From the NCBI GenBank assembly GCA_026986355.1, contig JALSOO010000001.1, positions 1 to 5,924 on the forward strand: DNA of 5,924 nucleotides, written 5' to 3'. The notes under the pieces are model-generated. The model had not been told where the DNA came from and did no database searches. It saw nothing but the letters and a program-made list of their open reading frames with translations. Source of the stretch: Campylobacteraceae bacterium. GTDB lineage: Bacteria; Campylobacterota; Campylobacteria; Campylobacterales; Sulfurovaceae. Position numbers and translations under genes: made by a program. Below are positions 1 to 4,845 of the stretch, piece after piece (the first letter of the stretch is position 1; each line of letters opens with the position of its first letter).

Positions 1-41
1 TATAATTGTGTTGGAAAAATAATACGACACAGGAGTCAGAG

Positions 42-188
42 ATATTAGTAAAGAATCTAAGAACTATCCTATTAGGAGTAGTTACACTACTCTTAATCTA
101 TCTCTACTCCTCCTACTTCTTACCAATAATGTACGATATAACTCTGAATTTAATATGGAGTTTTTTGATAAAAATAGACTCAAACTAA
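42..188 (+). CDS. Small single-helix membrane peptide with no standard start codon (possible remnant)
   Basis: This reading frame of about 48 codons ends at TAA 186-188. It encodes a short basic stretch (VKNLR), one hydrophobic helix (TILLGVVTLLLIYLYSSYFL, roughly residues 7-26) and a second hydrophobic patch near the C-terminus (LIWSFLI). A good ribosome binding site, AGGAG, lies at 31-35, and six bases later the frame shows ATA (42-44) where a start codon should be. The only canonical in-frame start is TTG at position 6, directly after an in-frame TAA at 3-5; it lies upstream of the AGGAG and would add 12 polar residues. I see either rare ATA initiation, a start-codon loss, or chance. I do not recognise the family. 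A different frame ending at TAG 46-48 could be the tail of a gene entering from the left, but this cannot be tested within the window. Confidence 0.35.
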   Translation: MLVKNLRTILLGVVTLLLIYLYSSYFLPIMYDITLNLIWSFLIKIDSN

Positions 189-279
189 CAGCATTAAAAG
201 CATCTATATTTACAAAGTATCTAAAAATAGGAAAGCATCAACTAAAATTAAATATTAAAAAGTAAGAGTGTTCATATAA

Positions 280-343
280 AAGTAGTAAAATATAAAAAAA
301 AATAGTATATAACTTAAATTAAAATGAATTTACAATACTACTT
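280..343. repeat. 8-bp inverted repeat AAGTAGTA/TACTACTT
   Basis: AAGTAGTA at 280-287 is the perfect reverse complement of TACTACTT at 336-343, separated by a 48-base A+T-rich loop. In such A+T-rich sequence an 8-bp match at this distance may be chance, and no conserved loop like those in the downstream elements is seen. It lies upstream of element A and could form the base of a weak hairpin. Confidence 0.25.
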
Positions 344-368
344 AAATATTTTATGTTTTTATACTTTT

Positions 369-387
369 TGACACATTTGTGACACAT
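369..387 (+). promoter_or_regulatory. Direct repeats TGACACAT, possible operator of element A
   Basis: TGACACAT occurs at 369-376 and again at 380-387, one helical turn apart (11 bp). The second copy overlaps the small palindrome TGTGACACA (378-386). Relative to the start predicted for element A (408) the copies cover about -39 to -32 and -28 to -21, where a -35 element would be. TTGACA at 368-373 matches a -35 consensus but sits 22 bp from the -10, too far for normal sigma70 spacing. A regulator binding two same-face sites is a possible reading; element B lacks this repeat. Confidence 0.3.
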
Positions 388-395
388 AGTAGTAG

Positions 396-401
396 TATAC
401 T
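396..401 (+). promoter_or_regulatory. -10 box TATACT for element A
   Basis: TATACT lies six bases before the A of ATGAGAGTC (408), the usual distance from a -10 box to a transcription start. The same hexamer with the same 6-nt gap precedes element B, and the 26 bases ending at each ATGAGAGTC match at 20 positions without gaps. No well-spaced -35 is present, as is common for Campylobacterota housekeeping promoters. Confidence 0.5.
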
Positions 402-407
402 TTTGTT

Positions 408-468
408 ATGAGAGTCGCACAACCTAATCTTTTCCTTTAAATCTTAATATCTCTATTAAGACTCTCAT
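408..468 (+). ncRNA. Hairpin element A, candidate small RNA
   Basis: ATGAGAGTC (408-416) pairs perfectly with GACTCTCAT (460-468), enclosing a 43-base interior. The interior begins GCACA and contains a pyrimidine-rich stretch TCTTTTCCTT (428-437) followed by TAAATCTTA. A second hairpin, TCTTAATA/TATTAAGA (442-449 with 454-461, loop TCTC), overlaps the 3' arm of the outer stem by two bases, so the two folds partly compete. The predicted RNA starts exactly at the 5' arm. An alternative reading is a leaderless 10-codon frame, MRVAQPNLFL, ending at TAA 438-440. There is no U-tract directly after the stem, so the 3' end is unclear; transcription may continue into A'. I do not recognise a known RNA family, and the strand is inferred from the promoter. 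Confidence 0.45.
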
Positions 469-471
469 CAC

Positions 472-534
472 ATAGCTTTTATCACATATATCTATTTTTC
501 CCAAACGACTCTATAAGGTCACGATAAAAGCTAT
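472..534 (+). ncRNA. Hairpin element A', diverged relative of A and B
   Basis: ATAGCTTTTATC (472-483) and GATAAAAGCTAT (523-534) form a perfect 12-bp inverted repeat around a 39-base interior. It begins three bases after element A ends. The stem sequence is unrelated to that of A and B, yet the interior starts the same way: the stem ends in TC, then ACA, a variable stretch, then TATTTTTCCC. The 3' arm of all three begins with GA. A different stem sequence with retained pairing and a retained inner motif is the pattern expected of a conserved RNA fold. No -10 box is visible directly upstream, so A' would be the second domain of an A transcript. The sequence after the stem (ATTATTT) is only weakly terminator-like. 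Confidence 0.4.
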
Positions 535-604
535 ATTATTTACAAAATATAATATTATTATTTAATAAAAACAGTAATATTAGTCCACAATTATAACACG
601 GATT
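535..604. other. A+T-rich spacer with short inverted repeats
   Basis: This stretch between A' and the element B promoter carries no coding frame. It contains AATATTA (551-557) matched by TAATATT (575-581) and the small palindrome TTATT-T-AATAA (558-568). Both are of very low complexity and may have no function beyond A+T-rich promoter-upstream DNA. Confidence 0.35.
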
Positions 605-609
605 AGCGA

Positions 610-615
610 TATACT
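610..615 (+). promoter_or_regulatory. -10 box TATACT for element B
   Basis: TATACT followed by six bases and ATGAGAGTC (622-630) reproduces the start region of element A. No -35 hexamer at normal spacing is visible. The predicted transcript would run towards the 3' end of the oppositely oriented LysR gene. Confidence 0.5.
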
Positions 616-621
616 TTGGAC

Positions 622-675
622 ATGAGAGTCACAGCCGTATTTTTTTCCTTAATCTTATTTTTTTGAGACTCTCAT
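622..675 (+). ncRNA. Hairpin element B, candidate small RNA
   Basis: ATGAGAGTC (622-630) and GACTCTCAT (667-675) repeat the closing stem of element A exactly, around a 36-base interior. The interior has ACA next to the stem, then TATTTTTTTCCTTAATCTTA (639-658), closely matching the TTTTCCTT and AATCTTA blocks of element A. It ends four bases before the LysR stop codon on the other strand. Read as a leaderless frame it gives MRVTAVFFSLILFF with TGA at 664-666, directly before the 3' arm. It could also act as a terminator-like structure for LysR read from the minus strand, but no U-tract follows on that side. Family unknown. Confidence 0.45.
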
Positions 676-678
676 AAA

Positions 679-1596
679 CTATTTAAATATTTTATCCTCT
701 AACATCTGAATCATCATTCTTTTAGTAAAATAGACAAATTTTTCAAAAAGCTCACTTTTATATTTATCTTTGTGATAAATCATAAAAAAGTGCCGTTTAC
801 ACTCAAAGTTTTTTATAGGAACTTGTAGAAGTGTTCCTTTTTCTATCTCACTTCTAACGGCAATCTTTGAGATACAGGTTAAACATTGATGATTCATAAG
901 AAGAGATTTGATAGATTCTGTGTGACCTAACTCTAAAAATATATTGATATGGTCTACTTTCTCTTTGACATAATCTAAAAATACTTCACGTGTACCTGAC
1001 CCCTCTTCTCTAAGTACCCATTTTTTAGATTGGATAGAGTCGATAAAACACTCTTTTTGTAATGTTGGGTCGGTGGTGACCACCACAAGCTCATCTACTC
1101 CAATTACCTCTTTGATAATATCAGAGTCATTTACCACTCCTTCTATAAATCCAACATCAAGTTTCCCCTCTTTGATAAATTCTACTATATTTTTTGTATT
1201 GCCCTCTTTGAGAGAGACTTTGACATCAGGATAGTTATTCATATAGGAGCAGATAATCGGAGGCATCATATAGTCGACTACAGTAGTACTAGCACCTACT
1301 CGAACCATACCTTTGTTTACAGTATTTTTGAACTCATACTCAATATCATTGATTTTTTTGATAATAGGAGCAATCTCTTTTTGAAAAGAGCGTCCCATCT
1401 CGTTTAGAATAAGTTTTTTATTAATTCGGTCAAAGAGTGGATTACCTAAGATTTTTTCTAGCTCTTTTATAGCCATAGAAATTGCCGATTGACTAAGCCC
1501 CATAGCTTTAGCCACATTGGTAAGGTGTCCCTCTTTGACAACGTTTAAAAATATCTCCATTTGACGTAGGGTTAATTTATCTTTTTTATCTCTCAT
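679..1596 (-). CDS. LysR-type transcriptional regulator (CysL/YeiE-like)
   Basis: This is a full-length 305-residue LysR-family DNA-binding regulator. The N-terminal winged helix-turn-helix spans about residues 8-66 (LTLRQMEIFLNVVKEG, then SQSAISMAIKELEKILG at 35-51 as the recognition region). A linker helix leads into the periplasmic-binding-protein-like effector domain from about 96 (MVRVGASTTVVDYMMPPI) to 290. The REEGSGTREVF segment at 196-206 is typical of the CysL/YeiE/CbbR branch, whose members sense small anions or metabolites; the ligand here cannot be read. The ATG is fixed by an in-frame TGA just upstream (1610-1612, inside the promoter). There is no Shine-Dalgarno, and the -10 box is only six bases away, so the mRNA is predicted to be leaderless. 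It lies about 60 bp after purM on the same strand; no divergent target gene is adjacent. Confidence 0.9.
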   Translation of the reverse strand: MRDKKDKLTLRQMEIFLNVVKEGHLTNVAKAMGLSQSAISMAIKELEKILGNPLFDRINKKLILNEMGRSFQKEIAPIIKKINDIEYEFKNTVNKGMVRVGASTTVVDYMMPPIICSYMNNYPDVKVSLKEGNTKNIVEFIKEGKLDVGFIEGVVNDSDIIKEVIGVDELVVVTTDPTLQKECFIDSIQSKKWVLREEGSGTREVFLDYVKEKVDHINIFLELGHTESIKSLLMNHQCLTCISKIAVRSEIEKGTLLQVPIKNFECKRHFFMIYHKDKYKSELFEKFVYFTKRMMIQMLEDKIFK

Positions 1597-1602
1597 AGAT
1601 AT

Positions 1603-1612
1603 ATTATATCAG
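1603..1612 (-). promoter_or_regulatory. Extended -10 promoter of the LysR gene, predicting a leaderless mRNA
   Basis: On the minus strand CTGATATAAT (1612-1603) contains TG-n-TATAAT, a perfect extended -10. Six bases (ATATCT) separate it from the LysR ATG at 1596, so transcription should start at or next to the A of the start codon. A T-rich run (CTATTTTTC) sits just upstream, as seen in Campylobacterota promoters. No good -35 is present; TAGACA lies 20 bases upstream, too far. Confidence 0.6.
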
Positions 1613-1656
1613 AAAAATAGTTTATTTTGTCTATAATCATCAAAAAAATTGAATAT

Positions 1657-2652
1657 CTAAATTAAATCCACACCCTTTTCACCTTGAACCATTGCACCAA
1701 TGACATAGGCATCACTATTTTCACAAACATCTTTGACATCTTTGCTATCGACTACTAGTACCATTCCTACACCCATATTAAAGGTTCTAAACATCTCATC
1801 TTCTTCTACATATTGAGCCATAAATTCAAAGATAGGAAGCGTTTTTATGGACTCTTTACTAATTTGAGCTCTCATTCCATCAGGAAGAACACGAGGTAGA
1901 TTTTCGATAATCCCACCACCTGTAATATGTGCTAATGCTTTAATCTTGTCTCTATTTGCTTTAAACTCTTTTACATAGATTCTAGTTGGCTCTAATAGAG
2001 TCTCTATTAATGGTTTTCCATCAAACTCTGTATCTAAGCTCATTCCTAACTTATCAAAAAATAGTTTTCTAACCAATGAATAACCGTTGGAGTGAACTCC
2101 AGAGCTTGGAAGTGCTAAAATCACTTGTCCCTCTTTGACATTTGCCAAGGTATCCATCTGTGAACGTTCTGCAATACCCACAGCAAACCCTGCCAAATCA
2201 AAATCAGAATCTGAGTACATTCCAGGCATCTCTGCTGTCTCTCCACCCACAAGAGAACACTCACTTCGTCTACACCCCTCTGCTATACCTGCTACAACAT
2301 CTTTGGCATTTTGTGGTACAAGATGACCTGTTGCATAGTAGTCCAAAAAGAACATAGGTGTTCCAAAGTTACAGATAAGGTCATTGACACACATCGCAAC
2401 CAAATCTATACCTACTGTATCAAATCTATTGCTATCAATGGCAAGTTTTAGCTTTGTACCGACACCATCAGTTGCCGATAATATCACTGGCTCTTTGTAT
2501 CCTGTAGGGAGAGCATAAGCACCTGCAAATGAGCCTATACCTCCAATCACATTCTTATCAAAAGTAGATTTTACATCAGCTTTAATCGCCTCTACAAAAC
2601 TGTTTCCTGCATCAATATCTACACCTGCATCTTTGTATGAAACCTTATCCAT
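1657..2652 (-). CDS. purM: Phosphoribosylformylglycinamidine cyclo-ligase (AIR synthetase)
   Basis: This cytosolic enzyme closes formylglycinamidine ribonucleotide to aminoimidazole ribonucleotide using ATP, the fifth step of de novo purine synthesis. It is complete at 331 residues, near the usual length. Family motifs appear in order: SYKDAGVDIDAGN at the N-terminus (5-17), IGGIGSFAG (36-44), TDGVGTKLKLA (61-71), the GIDLVAMCVNDL block (81-92), FFLDYYATG (101-109), LVGGETAEMPGMY (134-146), SSGVHSNGYSLVR (183-195) and HITGGGIIENLPRVLP (242-257). They cover the N-terminal ATP-binding half and the C-terminal half of the PurM/ThiL/SelD fold. The start overlaps the stop of the upstream membrane-protein gene as TAATG, so translation is probably coupled, and its own AAGGA site is well placed. 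Confidence 0.97.
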   Translation of the reverse strand: MDKVSYKDAGVDIDAGNSFVEAIKADVKSTFDKNVIGGIGSFAGAYALPTGYKEPVILSATDGVGTKLKLAIDSNRFDTVGIDLVAMCVNDLICNFGTPMFFLDYYATGHLVPQNAKDVVAGIAEGCRRSECSLVGGETAEMPGMYSDSDFDLAGFAVGIAERSQMDTLANVKEGQVILALPSSGVHSNGYSLVRKLFFDKLGMSLDTEFDGKPLIETLLEPTRIYVKEFKANRDKIKALAHITGGGIIENLPRVLPDGMRAQISKESIKTLPIFEFMAQYVEEDEMFRTFNMGVGMVLVVDSKDVKDVCENSDAYVIGAMVQGEKGVDLI

Positions 2653-2870
2653 TATCTCTTTTCCTTATTTTTATCACTACAGAGTGGAAATGCAGAATTT
2701 AGTACTTTCGTAATATAGCATGAACCAGTTAAGGCACTAGATATTAATATAATCATCACACTCACTTGCAATAGAAAAGCGAGTTTTAATGAACCAACAC
2801 CTGTCAACATCAGAATAATACCAAGCACTGAAGCCAAAATGATTTTTTGCAACTTCTCAACACACAACAT
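2652..2870 (-). CDS. DUF2892/YgaP-like two-helix inner-membrane protein
   Basis: This 72-residue protein has two hydrophobic helices, about residues 10-28 (IILASVLGIILMLTGVGSL) and 30-50 (LAFLLQVSVMIILISSALTGS), and a short basic tail ending KNKEKR. The second helix runs into LTGSCYITKVLNSAFPLC, which resembles the LTGfCPly...C ending of the DUF2892 family, the membrane domain of YgaP. Cysteines are at 3, 51 and 64. Unlike YgaP there is no rhodanese domain. The role of stand-alone members is not established. The start is supported by AGGAG (2877-2881) six bases upstream. The stop overlaps the purM start by one base, so this is the first gene of a purM operon. Confidence 0.75.
   Translation of the reverse strand: MLCVEKLQKIILASVLGIILMLTGVGSLKLAFLLQVSVMIILISSALTGSCYITKVLNSAFPLCSDKNKEKR
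2657..2666 (-). promoter_or_regulatory. purM ribosome binding site
   Basis: On the minus strand AAGGAAAAGA (2666-2657) precedes the purM ATG, with AAGGA ending nine bases from the start. It lies inside the last codons of the upstream gene. The ten bases are exactly complementary to the pyrimidine stretch in the loop of element A (428-437). Confidence 0.7.
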
Positions 2871-2876
2871 AAGTCA

Positions 2877-2881
2877 CTCCT
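2877..2881 (-). promoter_or_regulatory. Ribosome binding site of the DUF2892-like gene
   Basis: AGGAG on the minus strand, six bases before the ATG at 2870, fixes the start of this short gene. Confidence 0.75.
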
Positions 2882-2895
2882 GTAATTTTTGCGTA

Positions 2896-2901
2896 ATTAT
2901 A
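2896..2901 (-). promoter_or_regulatory. -10 box TATAAT for the DUF2892-purM operon
   Basis: A perfect TATAAT on the minus strand predicts a start near 2889 and a leader of about 18-20 bases that includes the AGGAG site. No -35 hexamer is evident. The palindrome AGTTAACT (2907-2914) lies just upstream in the spacer and could serve a repressor, but it is short and A+T-rich. Confidence 0.5.
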
Positions 2902-2947
2902 GCTAAAGTTAACTGTTTAATTTAGGAGTCAAAATAGAGATAAGTTA

Positions 2948-2956
2948 TGTTAGAAT
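2948..2956 (+). promoter_or_regulatory. Extended -10 promoter of the TPR-DUF3298-cca operon
   Basis: TGTTAGAAT fits the TG-n-TAnAAT extended -10 pattern, predicting a start near 2963 and a leader of about 20 bases. This leader carries the AGGGA site (2972-2976) seven bases before the GTG start at 2984. It is divergent from the purM-operon promoter about 50 bp away. Confidence 0.45.
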
Positions 2957-2983
2957 ACGTCTATTATTATTAGGGAAGAAGAA

Positions 2984-3625
2984 GTGCATATAAAATTATT
3001 AATTTTAACTATATTACTGTTTACGGGTTGTTTTGATACTCTAAATAAAGAGCAAAAAGTAGAGAGAAAACTACTTGTAGGAGATGCGAATGAGAGTTAT
3101 CATAAAAAAGCAGACAACTATTACAAAGAAGCAAACTACAAAGAAGCATTAAAGTATGAGTTAAAACAGTTAGAAGAGGATTTAAAATATTATAGAGATA
3201 TAAGTGCTGAAATAGCTGTAGATAATAATAATATAGGACTAAATTATTATAAGTTAAAAGAGTATAATCAATCTATACTCTATTATAAAAAAGCTATAAA
3301 AATAGATAATATTGTATTGGATTTAGACAATTATGAGAGAGGAGTAACCTACTACAATATAGCCTCTGCCTATAATAAAATAAAAGAGTATGATAAAGCA
3401 CTCAACTACTATCTAAAATCATTAAAAATCAAACCAAGATTAGAAGATAAATTAGTAACCTATCAAGATATAGCTAAAATTTATAATAGAAAAAAAGAGT
3501 ATAATAAAGCCCTGCTCTATTATAAAAATGCCTTTATTATCTATAAAAAAGTTAAACAACAAGATAGAGCTGTCGGTGTCAATATTTTGGAGAATATACA
3601 ACAATTAGAGAAGGAAAAAAGATGA
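2984..3625 (+). CDS. TPR-repeat lipoprotein
   Basis: This 213-residue protein begins with GTG. Residues 1-16 (KLLILTILLFTGC) form a lipoprotein signal with a lipobox-like LFTGC, cysteine 16 being the predicted lipidated residue; phenylalanine at -3 is less usual but tolerated. After a charged linker come four tetratricopeptide repeats at about 39-69, 77-109, 120-152 and 158-190, shown by recurring N-Y-Y-K-x-K-E-Y-x-K-A-L-x-Y-Y-K-K-A patterns. TPR proteins act as binding scaffolds, so this is probably a membrane-anchored periplasmic adaptor; the partner is unknown. The next gene overlaps its stop codon (ATGA), and that secreted protein is the obvious candidate partner. The coding sequence is visibly richer in A+T than purM or cca, which may reflect its Lys/Asn/Tyr-rich composition. 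Confidence 0.85.
   Translation: MHIKLLILTILLFTGCFDTLNKEQKVERKLLVGDANESYHKKADNYYKEANYKEALKYELKQLEEDLKYYRDISAEIAVDNNNIGLNYYKLKEYNQSILYYKKAIKIDNIVLDLDNYERGVTYYNIASAYNKIKEYDKALNYYLKSLKIKPRLEDKLVTYQDIAKIYNRKKEYNKALLYYKNAFIIYKKVKQQDRAVGVNILENIQQLEKEKR
3611..3620 (+). promoter_or_regulatory. Ribosome binding site of the DUF3298 gene
   Basis: AAGGAAAAAA precedes the ATG at 3622 inside the last codons of the TPR gene, with AAGGA ending six bases from the start. It is exactly complementary to ten bases of the element B loop (641-650). Confidence 0.65.
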
Positions 3626-4845
3626 ATAAATTAACGAAAAATAGTCTACTATTAGTAGCACTCTTAAGTACAGTTATCAATGCCCAAGAGTTGTACTACA
3701 ATATGGATAAAATAAGATTAGGAGAGCAAACATTAAAGAAAAAATATTGCCAACCTATTAAAAAAAATCCTTTGGAACGTCTATGTTATGATGAAGAGTT
3801 AACTTACCCTATCTCTTATAAAAACAAAGCCTTGATAGATTTCAATAAACAGATAGAACCATTTATAAAAAACTATAAAAAGGTTAATCCTAAAAAAGAG
3901 GTACTAGATGCTATCAATGATATGGATAGTGGTGGAGAGTGGACAAACCACACACTTGTAAATCTCTTTGCGATTACAAATAAAAGCTATACCTTAGCTG
4001 AATCAAATAGTAATTATTCAGGAGGAGCTCATGGTAGTTTCTATTTGGAGTATCAAAACTATACTAAAGATGGTAAAAAAATTACACTAGATACTCTATT
4101 TGCAAAAAACTATCAAACAAAACTACTTAAAATTTCAGAAAAGGTATACAGAGAGCAGAAAGGATTATCAAAAAATGATAGTTTAATTGAAAAAGATGGC
4201 TGGTTTGAAGATAAATTTATCTTGCCAAAAACATTTGCTATAACCCCTAATGGATTACTCTTTTTCTATAATCAATATGAGATTAAGGCTTATGCTTCAG
4301 GAACAACAGAGTTTCTACTACCTTATAATCAAATCAATAAGCTTGTTAAACCCGACTCACTCTTATTAGATATCCAAAAGGTTAATGACCACTATTATTA
4401 TATAAGTGGTTTAGGTTATATACACTTGAATATGATAAAATTGAAACAAAACAGAGTAAAAATAACTGTTGATTTCAAAGATTTAGGTTATCATGATATG
4501 GATTATCTATCTCTATCTTTTCCTGATATTAAATCAAAAAAGAGATTTAGTAAACTTCATATTGTAGAGTTTAAGAAGATTCATGTTTATGGTGCAGGTT
4601 CTATGATATATAATCAAGAGCTAAAAAAAGCTGTTAAAAGTCACTATACATTAGTAGAAGCAAATGGTAAAAAAGAGCATTCAAAAATGAGTTTTATAGT
4701 TGATACTAAAGGACTAAAAGAGCTTAATATTCTTATTCATGCAACATTTAAAGATGGGAAAAAGAGTAGACTCATGCCCGATGATTATAATCAAAACATA
4801 GGACAACAAGGTTATAGTAACTATACTATAAACTATAAACTCTAA
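3622..4845 (+). CDS. Secreted DUF3298 (RsiV/PdaC-type) domain protein
   Basis: This 407-residue protein has a Sec signal peptide (residues 1-21, KNSLLLVALLSTVINA, cleavage before QE), so it should be periplasmic. Residues about 55-140 resemble the DUF4163-like region that precedes DUF3298, ending in YSGGAHG (132-138), a hallmark of these proteins. DUF3298 follows at about 147-240, with ITLDTLF and the characteristic FFYNQYEIKAYASGTTEFLLPY near its end (214-235). DUF3298 occurs in the anti-sigma factor RsiV, which binds lysozyme, and in the deacetylase PdaC, but neither of their other domains is present here. Residues about 249-407 are beta-rich-looking and unrecognised. Only two cysteines exist (43 and 55), which could form a disulphide. 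AAGGA (3611-3615) and the ATGA overlap with the TPR gene support the start. Confidence 0.8.
   Translation: MNKLTKNSLLLVALLSTVINAQELYYNMDKIRLGEQTLKKKYCQPIKKNPLERLCYDEELTYPISYKNKALIDFNKQIEPFIKNYKKVNPKKEVLDAINDMDSGGEWTNHTLVNLFAITNKSYTLAESNSNYSGGAHGSFYLEYQNYTKDGKKITLDTLFAKNYQTKLLKISEKVYREQKGLSKNDSLIEKDGWFEDKFILPKTFAITPNGLLFFYNQYEIKAYASGTTEFLLPYNQINKLVKPDSLLLDIQKVNDHYYYISGLGYIHLNMIKLKQNRVKITVDFKDLGYHDMDYLSLSFPDIKSKKRFSKLHIVEFKKIHVYGAGSMIYNQELKKAVKSHYTLVEANGKKEHSKMSFIVDTKGLKELNILIHATFKDGKKSRLMPDDYNQNIGQQGYSNYTINYKL

Larger units (their letters stand above)
189..390. other. A+T-rich gene-free spacer
   Basis: No convincing coding frame is present on either strand. The sequence is dominated by A/T runs and short frames without ribosome binding sites. 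It holds one inverted repeat (listed separately) and, at its right end, the direct repeats upstream of element A. It reads as non-coding, possibly decayed, sequence leading into the hairpin cluster. Confidence 0.5.

Noticed and set aside
1..48. C-terminal tail of a gene entering from the left, ending at TAG 46-48
   Set aside because: Fifteen codons without a recognisable pattern are too few to call.
155..265. 36-codon frame beginning ATG in the left spacer
   Set aside because: It has no ribosome binding site, a low-complexity Lys/Asn/Leu composition from A+T-rich DNA, and no recognisable pattern.
368..401. Classical sigma70 promoter with TTGACA and TATACT
   Set aside because: The 22-bp spacing is outside the usual 16-18 bp, so only the -10 is called.
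391..675. CRISPR array
   Set aside because: There are only two near-identical copies plus one diverged copy, the spacing is irregular, each unit is a closed hairpin rather than a repeat-spacer unit, and there are no cas genes.
405..675. Integron attC sites
   Set aside because: The arms do not fit the RYYYAAC/GTTRRRY core sites and there are no cassette genes or integrase.
622..675. Ordinary intrinsic terminator of the LysR gene
   Set aside because: The 36-base loop is too large, the stem is not GC-rich, and no U-tract follows on the minus strand. A structural role at the 3' end is left open.
2135..2357. Plus-strand frames of about 60-70 codons
   Set aside because: They lie wholly inside purM on the opposite strand, whose conserved motifs account for the sequence.
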